From Magnetovibrio sp. (GTDB lineage Bacteria; Pseudomonadota; Alphaproteobacteria; Rhodospirillales; Casp-alpha2), in assembly GCA_002721825.1 (NCBI GenBank), contig PBLS01000008.1, positions 1 through 64,000 on the forward strand: 64,000 bases of DNA, written 5' to 3'. The position numbers were made by a program, and so were the translations under genes. Below, in pieces: positions 51,995 to 63,033 of this stretch. The notes under the pieces were generated by a model. It searched no databases. It saw only the letters and a program-made list of their open reading frames with translations, and was not told the origin of the DNA. The first letter of the stretch is position 1. Each line of letters opens with the position of its first letter.

Positions 51995-52408
51995 ATGGAT
52001 AAACAGCTCAATGTTGGTGAATTAATAGAGTTCACCACTGAAATTGTTACCGCACATGTCGGAAACAATAAGCTTACTCAGAGCGAAATTCCGAGCCTTA
52101 TTCACGATGTATATAATGCCTTATCGGAACTTAATAATGTAACGTTAGCACATTCCCGACCTACACCAGCAGTTTCCATTAGAAGGTCTATAAACCCTGA
52201 TTATTTAGTTTGTTTAGAAGATGGTAAAAAATTAAAAATGCTAAAACGCCACCTTAAAACCGTTTATAATATGACCCCTGAGGATTACCGTGGACGATGG
52301 GACCTTCCGCGAGATTATCCAATGGTAGCGCCTAATTATGCTAAACACCGAAGCAGTCTAGCCAAAAAAACTGGGCTGGGAACTAAGTCACGTAACAATA
52401 GAAAATAG
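51995..52408 (+). CDS. MucR/Ros family transcriptional regulator
   Basis: IRRSINPDYLVCLEDGKKLKMLKRHLKTVYNMTPEDYRGRWDLPRDYPMVAPNYAKHRSSLAKKTGLG. Confidence 0.94.
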   Translation: MDKQLNVGELIEFTTEIVTAHVGNNKLTQSEIPSLIHDVYNALSELNNVTLAHSRPTPAVSIRRSINPDYLVCLEDGKKLKMLKRHLKTVYNMTPEDYRGRWDLPRDYPMVAPNYAKHRSSLAKKTGLGTKSRNNRK

Positions 52409-52493
52409 TCGGAAGGTCTGTAGTATTCTCTTATTCTTCATCTGAGTGATATTAAATTTAGTCAAGTGGGCCTCATAACTAATTGGAATATAA

Positions 52494-52919
52494 ATGTCCG
52501 AAAGCCGAATTGAGAAACGTTGTATAGAAAAAAAAATGAAAATGACGGAACAGCGCCGTGTAATTGCGCGAGTTCTATCGGGTTCCTCTGACCACCCCGA
52601 TGTGGAAGAAGTATACAGCCGAGCCAGCGAGATTGACAGCCGGATTTCTATTGCGACTGTGTACCGCACTGTAAGGTTATGGGAAGAGTCGGGTATCCTT
52701 GATCGTCATGACTTTGGGGATGGTCGATCACGTTATGAAGAAGTGACCGACGAACATCACGACCATTTGATTAATTTAAAATCAGGAGCTGTCATCGAAT
52801 TCCAAAATTCAGCGATTGAAGACCTACAAGAGAAAATCGCGCGTAAGCATGGAATGAAATTAGTGGGCCATAAACTTGAGCTGTACGGCGTACCAATTGA
52901 TAATCTAGACGAAAAGTAG
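52494..52919 (+). CDS. fur: Fur family transcriptional regulator (Fur/Mur type)
   Basis: MTEQRRVIARVLSGSSDHPDVEEVYSRASEIDSRISIATVYRTVRLWEESGIL, EEVTDEHHDHLINLKSGAVIEF. Confidence 0.93.
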   Translation: MSESRIEKRCIEKKMKMTEQRRVIARVLSGSSDHPDVEEVYSRASEIDSRISIATVYRTVRLWEESGILDRHDFGDGRSRYEEVTDEHHDHLINLKSGAVIEFQNSAIEDLQEKIARKHGMKLVGHKLELYGVPIDNLDEK

Positions 52920-53012
52920 GTTTCAGTATATTACTCAGGAATAATTGCCAGTTTATCTAATAAATTTACCGGCCACATCACACATAGCTTTCAAACATTG
53001 TAGCGGATTTTC

Positions 53013-54371
53013 TTGGCTAAAAAACTCTATATAAAATCTTTCGGGTGTCAGATGAATGTTTATGACGCCGAACGGATGGCCGACATTTTAGCACCAATTG
53101 GTTATGAATTGACGGCAACAGCAGAAGATGCCGACCTGCTTATACTGAATACGTGTCATATAAGGGAAAAAGCCGCCGAAAAAGTCTACTCGGACCTTGG
53201 CCGCCTTAATAAATTGAAATTTGCTAGAGCCCCAAGCGCGCGTCCGATGATGATTGCCGTTGCTGGTTGCGTAGCACAAGCCCAAGGGGAAGAAATTCTG
53301 CAACGCGCGCCTTATGTTGACATTATATTTGGTCCACAAACATACCACAGGCTCCCCGAAATGGTAGCACGCGCGTATCGTAAAACTGGCGCAATCCTAG
53401 AAACTGAATTCCCATTAGAATCCAAGTTTGATCACCTTCCAAAGCCAAGAGCTCTGGGGCGGTATACCGCATTTCTGACCGTGCAGGAGGGCTGTGACAA
53501 ATTCTGCACTTTTTGCGTTGTGCCCTACACTCGTGGAGCTGAATTTTCCCGCCCTACAACTGACGTTATTGACGACGCTAAAAATCTCGTCAAAGGGGGG
53601 GTACGAGAGATCACTCTTCTTGGACAAAATGTCAATTCTTACCACGGGCCTGACCACAACGGTAACGAGTGGGGACTTGGACGCTTAATCTCTAAGCTCG
53701 CAGAAATTCAAGACTTGGAACGCATTCGCTATACTACTTCCTACCCAGCTGAAGTAGACAATGATTTAATTGAAACGCACCGTAATATTCCAGCGCTTAT
53801 GCCTTACCTGCACTTACCAATTCAGTCAGGCTCCGATCGTATTCTAAGCGCAATGAACCGTCATCACACTACTCACCTCTACCGTTCCTTGGTGGATCGG
53901 CTTCGAAATGCCAGACCAGATATAGTACTTTCTTCAGATTTCATTGTTGGTTTTCCTGGAGAAACTGATACCGACTTTCAGTCAACCTTAGATTTAGTGG
54001 ATGAAATTGGTTTCATAGGCGCATATTCATTCAAATTTAGTGCTAGACCCGGTACTCCCGCGGCAGCGATGCCTAAACAAGTTCCAGACAAGGTGAAATC
54101 CGATCGTTTAAAGATACTACAAAATAAATTAAACACTGCGCACATAGCCTTCAACGCCGCTACCGTTGGTAAAAAAATACCGGTTTTATTGGAAGGTCAT
54201 GGGCGTTATCCAGGCCAATTAATAGGTCGTACGCCCTATATGCAAGCTGTTCACGTATACGCACCGAAAAAACAATTAGGCAAAATTGTCAACCTAAGGA
54301 TAGACGCTGCTCACGCCAATAGCTTGTCTGCAAGCAAAATCATAGAGAAAGTTGGGAGAGCTGTAACGTGA
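53013..54371 (+). CDS. miaB: tRNA-2-methylthio-N6-dimethylallyladenosine synthase MiaB
   Basis: [46 protein letters not shown] radical-SAM motif, [11 protein letters not shown]. Confidence 0.97.
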   Translation: MAKKLYIKSFGCQMNVYDAERMADILAPIGYELTATAEDADLLILNTCHIREKAAEKVYSDLGRLNKLKFARAPSARPMMIAVAGCVAQAQGEEILQRAPYVDIIFGPQTYHRLPEMVARAYRKTGAILETEFPLESKFDHLPKPRALGRYTAFLTVQEGCDKFCTFCVVPYTRGAEFSRPTTDVIDDAKNLVKGGVREITLLGQNVNSYHGPDHNGNEWGLGRLISKLAEIQDLERIRYTTSYPAEVDNDLIETHRNIPALMPYLHLPIQSGSDRILSAMNRHHTTHLYRSLVDRLRNARPDIVLSSDFIVGFPGETDTDFQSTLDLVDEIGFIGAYSFKFSARPGTPAAAMPKQVPDKVKSDRLKILQNKLNTAHIAFNAATVGKKIPVLLEGHGRYPGQLIGRTPYMQAVHVYAPKKQLGKIVNLRIDAAHANSLSASKIIEKVGRAVT

Positions 54372-55435
54372 CTAGAGCGTCAGCAAAAAAATCCGAAAAG
54401 CCACCCAAAAAGAAAACATCGCAAATTCAGTCCACCTCTGCAACACGGGTTTTCGAGAAGAACAGTCTAGCCATGGAACTTTTCGGGCCACATCATGCGC
54501 ACCTTACCCACGTCGAGGCTGCACTTGATGTAAAAATGAATGCGCGTGGCAACGAAGTAACTATCACAGGAACGCACGAGGCAGTAAAAGATAGCTATGA
54601 GACGCTCAACTATCTCTATGACAGGCTACAGCGCGGCCTCAATGTCGAATTACCAGAGGTAGAAGCTGCCGTTCGTATGTCACAAATGCCGAATGAAACC
54701 ATTTCTTCTTCTATCGCCACCATTCGCACTCGAAATCGAGTTATTAGTCCGCGTTCGTCCAATCAAATGGCCTATCTGAAAGCTATTGACGAAACCAGCC
54801 TAGTTTTTGCTCAAGGACCCGCAGGTACGGGGAAAACATATCTTGCCGTGGCTAAGTCAGTAGAAATGTTGGTAGCGGGTGACGTTGATAGGATAATTTT
54901 ATCTCGACCAGCTGTAGAAGCTGGCGAGCACTTAGGCTTTCTTCCTGGTGATATGCGAGAAAAGGTGGATCCGTATTTACGCCCAATTTACGATGCGCTT
55001 TACGATATGCTCCCAAGCCAGCACGTGACTAAACGCCTTGAAAGTGGGGAAATTGAAGTAGCGCCTCTGGCTTTTATGCGTGGAAGAACTCTTTCGAACG
55101 CATTCGTAATCCTTGATGAAGCCCAAAACGCAACCCCTGTTCAAATGAAAATGTTTCTTACCCGGCTCGGCGATGGCTCACGGATGGTGATTACCGGTGA
55201 TCTATCGCAGGTAGACCTTCCACGCGGTGTGCATTCAGGTCTTAGGGATGCGTTCGAGGTCCTATCCAAAGTTGAAGGCCTCCAGTTTATCAATTTTGAT
55301 TCAACTGATGTGGTCCGCCACCCATTGGTTGGACGGATAGTAGATGCTTACGGAAAAATGGATCGTCTAAGACATACGGGTGCTCGATATCAAACAAAAG
55401 AATCCTATGATGACCCGACTAGAAATAAAGAATAG
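54368..55435 (+). CDS. PhoH family ATPase
   Basis: [67 protein letters not shown]. Confidence 0.97.
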   Translation: MTRASAKKSEKPPKKKTSQIQSTSATRVFEKNSLAMELFGPHHAHLTHVEAALDVKMNARGNEVTITGTHEAVKDSYETLNYLYDRLQRGLNVELPEVEAAVRMSQMPNETISSSIATIRTRNRVISPRSSNQMAYLKAIDETSLVFAQGPAGTGKTYLAVAKSVEMLVAGDVDRIILSRPAVEAGEHLGFLPGDMREKVDPYLRPIYDALYDMLPSQHVTKRLESGEIEVAPLAFMRGRTLSNAFVILDEAQNATPVQMKMFLTRLGDGSRMVITGDLSQVDLPRGVHSGLRDAFEVLSKVEGLQFINFDSTDVVRHPLVGRIVDAYGKMDRLRHTGARYQTKESYDDPTRNKE

Positions 55436-55976
55436 TGCTGTGGATATATCCGTTGAAGTAAACGTCAGGGACTCAGGTTGGAATTTAAAATTAATAAACG
55501 TCAAAAAACTTTGCCGTAAAGCCGCCACTGCAGCCTGGCATGCCGCTGAAATACTAGACACGCTGGATTCCACTAATAATACCGCAGAGGTATCAATCAG
55601 TTTAATAGGTGACGATGAGATAACTGAGCTAAATAAAAATTATCGGGCCCGTGATCGCCCCACCAACGTACTCTCCTTCCCTGCCTTAGATTTCTGGACT
55701 GATAGGAAACCACCTCCAGGCGCTCCTCTACTTCTGGGCGATGTAGTAATTGCTCTCGGGATTACTGAATGCGAAGCTAGAGAACAGGAAAAATCATTAG
55801 CGAACCATTTAAGTCATCTAGTGGTTCATGGTACGCTTCACCTATTCGGCTATAATCACGTAAAGAGAGAAGACACAAAAATTATGGAAAATTTGGAAAA
55901 AACAGTATTAGCCAGCCTCGCTATACCGGACCCGTACTCTGAAACCCAAGTAATTAAGGCGAAGTTATCGGAATGA
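55407..55976 (+). CDS. ybeY: Endoribonuclease / rRNA maturation factor YbeY
   Basis: RDRPTNVLSFPAL, HLSHLVVHGTLHLFGYNHVKREDTKIME zinc-site motif; overlaps phoH 3' end. Confidence 0.95.
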   Translation: MMTRLEIKNSAVDISVEVNVRDSGWNLKLINVKKLCRKAATAAWHAAEILDTLDSTNNTAEVSISLIGDDEITELNKNYRARDRPTNVLSFPALDFWTDRKPPPGAPLLLGDVVIALGITECEAREQEKSLANHLSHLVVHGTLHLFGYNHVKREDTKIMENLEKTVLASLAIPDPYSETQVIKAKLSE

Positions 55977-56875
55977 ATGACCAAGTTACCTCCACCTTGC
56001 CCGATAAAACCCAACCTGAAAACAAACCAATCTACGCTTCTATCCTTGCCTGGCTAAAGACACTTCGCCGCGAACGTAAAGACGACTCCACAGTCCGCGA
56101 TGCTTTGGAGGAAATAATAGAAGAGCGTGGAGAGCCACTAGAGCCTATTAACAACGATGAGCGAGCCCTTCTCGCTAACATTCTGGATCTACGTGACCGT
56201 ACCATTCACGATGTGATGGTACCGCGAGCCGATATTGTAGCAGTAGGTAGTAATGTCACCCTTAAAGAAGCGATAAATCTAGTTACGGGTGAGGGACATT
56301 CACGTCTCCCTGTCTATAATGAGACATTAGACAATGCGATTGGGTTCATTCACGCTAAAGATATGTTGGCCTGGCGTAACTCTGAGGACATGTTCTCACC
56401 AGAGAAAATCTTACGCAAGATACTTTTTGTTGCCCCTTCTATGCATGTACTGGAGTTACTATTGGAGATGCGTGTGAAACGCGCTCATATGGCACTAGTA
56501 GTAGACGAATATGGTGGGATAGATGGGTTAGTTACTATCGAAGACCTTGTCGAAGAAATCGTTGGAGAAATTGAGGACGAGCACGACCAAAATGATGAAC
56601 CAAGCCTACAACTATCCGGTAATGAAATATACGTTGCTGATGCACGTGTTGAAATAAGCAGCTTAGAGGAAGCCATTGGAGTTTTTGTCAGTGAAGACGA
56701 GCGAGAAAATATTGATACTCTCGGAGGACTAGTATTCGGGCTTGCCGGTCATGTCCCCATCCGAGGCGAACTAGTTTTGCACCCCTCAGGAGTTGAGTTT
56801 GAGATATTAGATGCCGACCCTCGCCGTATCCAACGCTTGCGTGTCCGCACAACAAATTTTAATAGCAATACATAG
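55973..56875 (+). CDS. CBS-domain hemolysin-family transporter protein (CorC/TlyC-like)
   Basis: LRDRTIHDVMVPRADIVAVGSNVTLKEAINLVTGEGHSRLPVYNETLDNAIGFIHAKDML, ALVVDEYGGIDGLVTIEDLVEEIVGEIEDEHD. Confidence 0.95.
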   Translation: MNDQVTSTLPDKTQPENKPIYASILAWLKTLRRERKDDSTVRDALEEIIEERGEPLEPINNDERALLANILDLRDRTIHDVMVPRADIVAVGSNVTLKEAINLVTGEGHSRLPVYNETLDNAIGFIHAKDMLAWRNSEDMFSPEKILRKILFVAPSMHVLELLLEMRVKRAHMALVVDEYGGIDGLVTIEDLVEEIVGEIEDEHDQNDEPSLQLSGNEIYVADARVEISSLEEAIGVFVSEDERENIDTLGGLVFGLAGHVPIRGELVLHPSGVEFEILDADPRRIQRLRVRTTNFNSNT

Positions 56876-56878
56876 CAA

Positions 56879-58471
56879 ATGATTTTTTGCCCGCCCAACT
56901 GGGCCATAAGTATTAGCCGCCTAAAACCAATGCATAGAAAAGCTGTGGCATTGATAATGGGCGCAACCGCCGCGGTTGCCTTGCCCCCAACCAGTATAGT
57001 ATTCTTTCTAATTCCTGCGTTTACAATCCTCTTGTGGTCAATCCAAGAAAATAGTGTTCGCTCTGCCATAGCCCAAGGCTGGTGGTTTGGATTAGGATTT
57101 TTTATTGCTGGATTTTATTGGATTAGCAATGCATTTCAAGTTGATGCTGAACGCTATGGCTGGCTGGCACCTTTCGCTGTTATCGGAATAGCTTCTTTTA
57201 TGGCTTTGTACGCCGCGTTCGCTACCGGCATGACTAAATGGTTGAGCCTGCGATTTAAACTCTTATATTGGAGCCAAGCGCTAACTTTTGCTGTGTTTTG
57301 GACTTTCGCAGAATATCTAAGAGGCAAACTCTTAACAGGATTGCCTTGGAATTTGATTGGTAGCGTCTGGGTTCTCTCAGACACTATGATGCAATCAGCA
57401 GCTTGGATTGGTGTTTCAGGCTTGAGCCTGGTTACTATCGCCGCCGCTTGCCTGCCAGCATCGCTAGCGTGCTATGGTAATAACAATGTAAAAAAATGGT
57501 TTATCGCATTAAGTGGCATTTTTGTTATTGCCCTAATGTTCGGCGCCGGCACTCAACGCTTAGCAGATGCAAAAACTACTAATATAGAGAATGTTCGCCT
57601 ACGATTGGTACAGCCTAACATTCCCCAGCATCTAAAATGGCTTTCAAATATGCGGATTCAGCACGTTTATAAGCAACTAAAAATGAGCCAACAACCTACC
57701 AATGCGACCAAAGCTCCAACGCACGTGATATGGCCAGAAACGGCAGTACCCTTTGACCTTGCAACTAGTCCATTTCTTAAAAAATTAATAGGCTCTGCAG
57801 TTCCCGAAGGAGGGCTCATTATTTTAGGTGCTATCAGAAGTGAGGCAAACACGGAACGCAAACCAAAGCTCTGGAACAGCTTACAAGCTATTTCAAAGAC
57901 AGGCTCAATCGTAGGAAGTTACGACAAAAAACATCTAGTTCCATTTGGTGAGTATGTGCCTATGCGAAACATCCTCAGTTTTTCGAAACTAACGACGGGT
58001 AGGCTTGATTTCTCATCGGGCACAGGGTCGAGAGTACTTAACTTACCTGGTCTCCCACCTGTAGCTGTTTTAATTTGTTATGAAATAATTTTTTCAGAAG
58101 AGATACTTAGAAACACATCGGAAGCAAGCCGCCCGGGCTGGCTATTAAATATTACCAATGACGCTTGGTTCGGTAATTCTGCCGGTCCACATCAACATTT
58201 TGCCGCAGCACGCCTTCGAGCTGTTGAATATGGTTTGCCAGTAATCCGAGTTGCTAATACAGGCATTAGTGCAATTATAGACCCTTATGGCCGCACTATA
58301 AAGGCTTTGGGGACAGGTCAAACTGGGATCATTGATTTTGCTCTTCCCAGTCCATTAGAGCCAACCTTTTTCAGCCGTTTCTATTCAGGCATAACTTGGG
58401 GTTTAATTCTCCTAGTAATAATTTTTTCGACTATTTTACCTAAAGTTGGTCGACATAATCCACGAACTTAG
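56879..58471 (+). CDS. lnt: Apolipoprotein N-acyltransferase
   Basis: N-terminal TM block, IWPETAVPFDL, YDKKHLVPFGEYVPMRNIL, VLICYEIIF, LLNITNDAWFGNSAGPHQHFAAARLRAVEYGLPVIRVANTGISAIIDPYG. Confidence 0.96.
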   Translation: MIFCPPNWAISISRLKPMHRKAVALIMGATAAVALPPTSIVFFLIPAFTILLWSIQENSVRSAIAQGWWFGLGFFIAGFYWISNAFQVDAERYGWLAPFAVIGIASFMALYAAFATGMTKWLSLRFKLLYWSQALTFAVFWTFAEYLRGKLLTGLPWNLIGSVWVLSDTMMQSAAWIGVSGLSLVTIAAACLPASLACYGNNNVKKWFIALSGIFVIALMFGAGTQRLADAKTTNIENVRLRLVQPNIPQHLKWLSNMRIQHVYKQLKMSQQPTNATKAPTHVIWPETAVPFDLATSPFLKKLIGSAVPEGGLIILGAIRSEANTERKPKLWNSLQAISKTGSIVGSYDKKHLVPFGEYVPMRNILSFSKLTTGRLDFSSGTGSRVLNLPGLPPVAVLICYEIIFSEEILRNTSEASRPGWLLNITNDAWFGNSAGPHQHFAAARLRAVEYGLPVIRVANTGISAIIDPYGRTIKALGTGQTGIIDFALPSPLEPTFFSRFYSGITWGLILLVIIFSTILPKVGRHNPRT

Positions 58472-58853
58472 CCTTGCTTAGAATTTGAGGTAATTTATTT
58501 ATATAAAACAATATGTTATTTTTTCTAAATCCATCAAATATTTATTATCTACTTTTAAAACACCTCCACATTTGCGCCCATAATTATCATTCTTTTATTA
58601 GTCTAATCCTTTACGAAAAACCAATATAGAATTTATCTCTGTCAAGCTAAATAATTCGTGGCGTTATGTAATAAGCAACTCTCGAACTAAACTTGACGCC
58701 AAATTTAAAGGCTGTAAAAACTCCATGCTCAAGGGATGTTTTTTTTCCACCTGCGTGCTACTTTGTCTAATGAACAAAGTTTTAGTATGCTTTACCGCTA
58801 TAAGGGGTTTTTATAGGGGTCGTTTTTACAAACATTAAGTAGAGGTTTCCAGT

Positions 58854-60050
58854 TTGAAAAAAGGCAATTTTCTTTTTACCAGTGAATCAGTCTCGGAAGG
58901 ACATCCGGATAAAATAAGTGACCGTATTTCAGATGCTATCCTGGACCGCTTTATGTCGCTAGATCCTATTAACTCGCGCCTTGGGTGCGAAACCTTATGC
59001 ACTACTAATCGTGTAATAATCGGGGGAGAAGGCAGATGCATTGAACCAATGGTGTCTAATGGAGAAATCAATGAGCGCGAAATCGAAGAAATTGCAAGAT
59101 CTTGCATAAAGGAAATTGGTTACGAACAAGATGGCTTCCACTGGAAAAGTGCCGACATACATGTCTATTTGCATGCTCAATCTGCGGATATTGCACAAGG
59201 TGTTGATGCGTCTGGCAATAAAGAAGAAGGAGCGGGCGATCAAGGTATTATGTTTGGTTATGCTTGCCGTGAAACAGAAGAATTAATGCCTGCGCCCATA
59301 CACTTTTCGCACGCTATTTTGCGGTCTCTTGCCAATGGGCGCCATTCCGGGGACGAAAAAGGGCTTGGGCCAGATTCAAAAAGTCAAGTGACCCTGTTGT
59401 ACGAAAATGGCAGCCCGGTGAGAGCTACATCCGTCGTTGTTTCAACACAACACTCTCCCGATTTATCACAAGAACAAATCCGAGAAATAGTGCGCCCACA
59501 CGTCGTAAATGTTCTACCCGATGGCTGGATGTGTGATGATAATGAGTTTTACGTGAACCCAACCGGGCGCTTCGTTATTGGAGGACCAGATGGAGATGCC
59601 GGACTAACGGGGCGCAAAATTATAGTTGATACATATGGCGGAGCAGCTCCTCATGGTGGAGGTGCTTTCTCAGGCAAGGACCCATCCAAAGTTGATCGTT
59701 CAGCCTCATATGCAGCACGCTATCTTGCCAAGAATGTTGTTGCAGCAGGACTTGCTGAGCGTTGCTTAATCCAGGTCTCCTACGCCATCGGTATTTCAAA
59801 GCCGCTTTCGGTTTATATAGATACCCAAGGTACTGGTATTATCTCTGAAAATAGCCTCTCAGACGTACTTCAGGAAATGGTTGATCTGAGTCCCCGCGGC
59901 ATCCGCGAGCATCTAAAATTGAATAAACCGATTTATGCCCGCACCGCCGCTTATGGCCATTTTGGCCGACCACCCGATTCAGATGGCGGTTTCTCATGGG
60001 AGCGCACGGATTTAGTTGACGAACTCAAATCTGCGTTCAACATTGGTTGA
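58854..60050 (+). CDS. metK: S-adenosylmethionine synthetase
   Basis: [76 protein letters not shown]. Confidence 0.98.
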   Translation: MKKGNFLFTSESVSEGHPDKISDRISDAILDRFMSLDPINSRLGCETLCTTNRVIIGGEGRCIEPMVSNGEINEREIEEIARSCIKEIGYEQDGFHWKSADIHVYLHAQSADIAQGVDASGNKEEGAGDQGIMFGYACRETEELMPAPIHFSHAILRSLANGRHSGDEKGLGPDSKSQVTLLYENGSPVRATSVVVSTQHSPDLSQEQIREIVRPHVVNVLPDGWMCDDNEFYVNPTGRFVIGGPDGDAGLTGRKIIVDTYGGAAPHGGGAFSGKDPSKVDRSASYAARYLAKNVVAAGLAERCLIQVSYAIGISKPLSVYIDTQGTGIISENSLSDVLQEMVDLSPRGIREHLKLNKPIYARTAAYGHFGRPPDSDGGFSWERTDLVDELKSAFNIG

Positions 60051-60772
60051 GAATCATAAGACCGAACCGATTTTCAGACACGCGATGGTATGGCCGGCGT
60101 CGCGGTCGCCCGTTGCGTAAAGGTCAAAAATTTCTGATCGATCATCTGCTGCCTAATTATCGCGTTAAACTTCCAATCATACATAAAGCCCAAATCGACC
60201 TGAATAAGCTATTCGGTAAAATCCCCAACGCTATATGGATGGAAATTGGTTTCGGGTTCGGCGAACATATAGCTGATCTTGCAATCAAAAACCCACGCAT
60301 TGGTTTCATAGGCTGTGATCCCTACATCAACGGCGTTGCTTCCTTATTAGCAAAAATCAAATACGAGGGAATAGAAAACATAAGAATTTTTGATAATGAT
60401 GTAAGATTATTATTCCCCTTCTTGCCGGAAGCTTGCATAGAACGGCTTCTGATTCTATTTGCCGATCCGTGGCCAAAGCACCGTCATCGAGGCCGACGCA
60501 TAACAGTCGATGACAATTTATCTGAGTTCGCTCGTATATTAGCTAATGACGGACAATTATTGTTTGCTACTGACCAGCATAAATTTGCCGCCTGGTCACT
60601 AGCTAATATTTTGCGTGAAAGGAGGCTGCAATGGACCGCACATCAATCAAAAGACTGGAGGGAAGAGCCTGAAGGCTGGACACCAACGCGTTATTATATC
60701 AAAGCTCGTAATAACGGAAAAAATCCATTATATATTCATGTTAAACGCCGTCCACGTAATTCTGAATTTTGA
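60047..60772 (+). CDS. trmB: tRNA (guanine-N7-)-methyltransferase
   Basis: [51 protein letters not shown]. Confidence 0.95.
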   Translation: MRIIRPNRFSDTRWYGRRRGRPLRKGQKFLIDHLLPNYRVKLPIIHKAQIDLNKLFGKIPNAIWMEIGFGFGEHIADLAIKNPRIGFIGCDPYINGVASLLAKIKYEGIENIRIFDNDVRLLFPFLPEACIERLLILFADPWPKHRHRGRRITVDDNLSEFARILANDGQLLFATDQHKFAAWSLANILRERRLQWTAHQSKDWREEPEGWTPTRYYIKARNNGKNPLYIHVKRRPRNSEF

Positions 60773-60879
60773 ACAAATCCTCTGTAAAACTTGAAAAACT
60801 AATACTAACCGTATATACAACGGGCGCGCTAGATATATAGCGTATTCGTTGACTTCGCAATCTAGCTAGTTGTTGTTTG

Positions 60880-60905
60880 GGTGGGCGTGATGCCCGCCTT
60901 TTTTT
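60880..60905 (+). terminator. Rho-independent-terminator-like hairpin between trmB and rimP
   Basis: GGTGGGC-gtgat-GCCCGCC stem (one G-U pair) followed by a run of seven T. Confidence 0.75.
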
Positions 60906-60944
60906 GATGTTACAAGCCGAATTTCGTAAACCAGGAGGGGCTTA

Positions 60945-61439
60945 TTGAAACACACCAATAGAGTTGAAAAAATGGTTCAGCCGATGCTAAAAGAACTCGG
61001 ATACGAACTTGTACAAATCCAACTCTTAGGAAAAAAAAATCCATGTCTTCAAGTTATGGCAGAACCAATAAGTAGCCGGTCAATGTCAATCGCCGACTGC
61101 GAATCTATAAGTCATGCTTTATCTACTTTGCTGGACATTGAAGACCTGATACCAAGTTCCTACACACTTGAAGTGTCTTCACCAGGACTTGATCGACCAT
61201 TGGTTAGATTGGACCACTTTGAACGTTTTAAGGGTCACGAAGCGCTCATAGAAACATCTACAAATATTGACGGCTCAAAAAATTTTAGAGCCCAGATAAA
61301 TGGTGTAAAAGGAGACAATGTTTTGTTACAGGCGACAGACGGGGAAAAAGTATTTGCGTTTAAAGATATTAAAAAAGCTAAACTGGTCGTAACTGACGAA
61401 ATGCTGGCAGAAAAAAAGGACAAACCAAGAGATGACTGA
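60945..61439 (+). CDS. rimP: Ribosome maturation factor RimP (TTG start)
   Basis: VEKMVQPMLKELGYELVQIQLLGKKNPCLQVMAEP, LEVSSPGLDRPLVRLDHFERFKGHEALIE; upstream of nusA. Confidence 0.95.
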   Translation: MKHTNRVEKMVQPMLKELGYELVQIQLLGKKNPCLQVMAEPISSRSMSIADCESISHALSTLLDIEDLIPSSYTLEVSSPGLDRPLVRLDHFERFKGHEALIETSTNIDGSKNFRAQINGVKGDNVLLQATDGEKVFAFKDIKKAKLVVTDEMLAEKKDKPRDD

Positions 61440-63033
61440 CGGCGCATTGAACACTGGAGCTCTTCATGAGAGGCCGGAATTGCTTCAAGTGGCTGAAACC
61501 GTGGCCCGAGATAAGGGAATAGAGCGGGACGAGGTACTTGAAGCCATGGAACAAGCTATTCAAAAAGCAGGTCGCTCAAAGTACGGCCAAGAATACGATA
61601 TACGTGCTCATATCGACCGCAGCAGTGGGGTTATTTCTCTTGCACGGTACACAGAAATTGTCGCTGGTGCAGCAGATTTAGAGAATGAAGTAATTCAAAT
61701 TGATCTAGAAACCGCACGCAGTAAGAACCCTGACGTAGTCCCGGGTGATTTTCTGATTGACCCGCTTCCTCCGATTGATTTTGGCCGTATTGCCGCTCAA
61801 ACGGCTAAACAGGTTATTGTTCAGAAGGTACGAGAAGCAGAACGAACCCGTCAATTTGCCGAATATAAAGACCGAATTGGTGAAATAGTTAATGGGCTGG
61901 TTAAACGAATAGAGTACGGTAACGTGATCGTTGATCTAGGCCGCGCGGAGGCTCAATTAAGGCGTGATGAATGTATCCCTCGCGAGCACTTCAACAATGG
62001 TGATCGAGTGCGTGCCTATATAATGGATGTTCGCGAAGAAACTCGCGGACCACAAATTTTTCTGTCGCGTACTCACCCGCAATTCATGGCTAAGCTTTTT
62101 AACCAAGAGGTGCCCGAAATATATGACGGTGTGATTGAAATAAAATCCGTGGCGCGGGACCCCGGTTCACGTGCTAAGATTGCCGTTTTGTCTCATGATA
62201 CTAGTCTAGACCCTGTTGGCCCATGCATAGGCATGCGCGGCTCAAGAGTTCAGGCGGTAGTTGGTGAACTCCAAGGCGAAAAAATTGATATTATCCAATG
62301 GTCGCCCGATGCTGCTTCATTTATCGTAAATGCCCTAGCGCCCGCGGAAGTAGCAAAAGTTGTTCTGGATGAAGATAAGAATAAAATCGAAGTTGTGGTT
62401 CCCGATGACCAGCTTAGTTTAGCAATTGGTCGGCGTGGGCAAAACGTACGTTTAGCGTCATTACTTTCCGGTTGGGATATAGATATACTTACAGAAGCCG
62501 AGGAATCTGAGCGTCGCCAGCAAGAGTTCCAACAACGATCACAAATGTTTGTCGATACGTTGGATGTTGATGATGTAATAGCCCACCTTTTAGTAAAGGA
62601 AGGATTTTCAGAAGTTGAAGAAGTTGCTTTTGTCCCTATCGACGACCTCCTCGTCATAGAGGGCTTTGATGAAGATGTTGCGGAGGAACTTCGAGTAAGA
62701 GCTCAAAATTACCTTCAACAACGCGACGCAGATCTCAACAAAAAACGTTTGGAACTTGGTGTCACAGATGATTTAGCTAACGTCGAGGGCGTAACTCCCT
62801 CAATGCTTGTGACGCTTGGTGAAAACGGAATCAAAACACGAGACGACCTAGCTGATTTGGCAGCTGACGAGTTACAAGAGTTATTTGAGGAAAGCGCACT
62901 TAGTGAAGAAGTTGCAAATAAAATAATCATAGCTGCCCGTGCGCACTGGTTTGAGGAACAAGAAAGCCCCAAAGCAACAAATAAAGACGCTCTAAAAGAG
63001 CCCGACCAGAATACGGATAATGGCATAGATTGA
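61432..63033 (+). CDS. nusA: Transcription termination/antitermination protein NusA
   Basis: S1/KH region: GPCIGMRGSRVQAVVGELQGEKIDIIQWS, VVPDDQLSLAIGRRGQNVRLASLLSGWDIDI. Confidence 0.97.
   Translation: MTDGALNTGALHERPELLQVAETVARDKGIERDEVLEAMEQAIQKAGRSKYGQEYDIRAHIDRSSGVISLARYTEIVAGAADLENEVIQIDLETARSKNPDVVPGDFLIDPLPPIDFGRIAAQTAKQVIVQKVREAERTRQFAEYKDRIGEIVNGLVKRIEYGNVIVDLGRAEAQLRRDECIPREHFNNGDRVRAYIMDVREETRGPQIFLSRTHPQFMAKLFNQEVPEIYDGVIEIKSVARDPGSRAKIAVLSHDTSLDPVGPCIGMRGSRVQAVVGELQGEKIDIIQWSPDAASFIVNALAPAEVAKVVLDEDKNKIEVVVPDDQLSLAIGRRGQNVRLASLLSGWDIDILTEAEESERRQQEFQQRSQMFVDTLDVDDVIAHLLVKEGFSEVEEVAFVPIDDLLVIEGFDEDVAEELRVRAQNYLQQRDADLNKKRLELGVTDDLANVEGVTPSMLVTLGENGIKTRDDLADLAADELQELFEESALSEEVANKIIIAARAHWFEEQESPKATNKDALKEPDQNTDNGID

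Noticed and set aside
52494-52919. Irr (haem-responsive Fur-family regulator) instead of Fur/Mur
   Set aside because: EHHDHLINLKSGAVIEF and the position upstream of miaB fit the alphaproteobacterial Fur/Mur type; assignment between Fur and Mur left open
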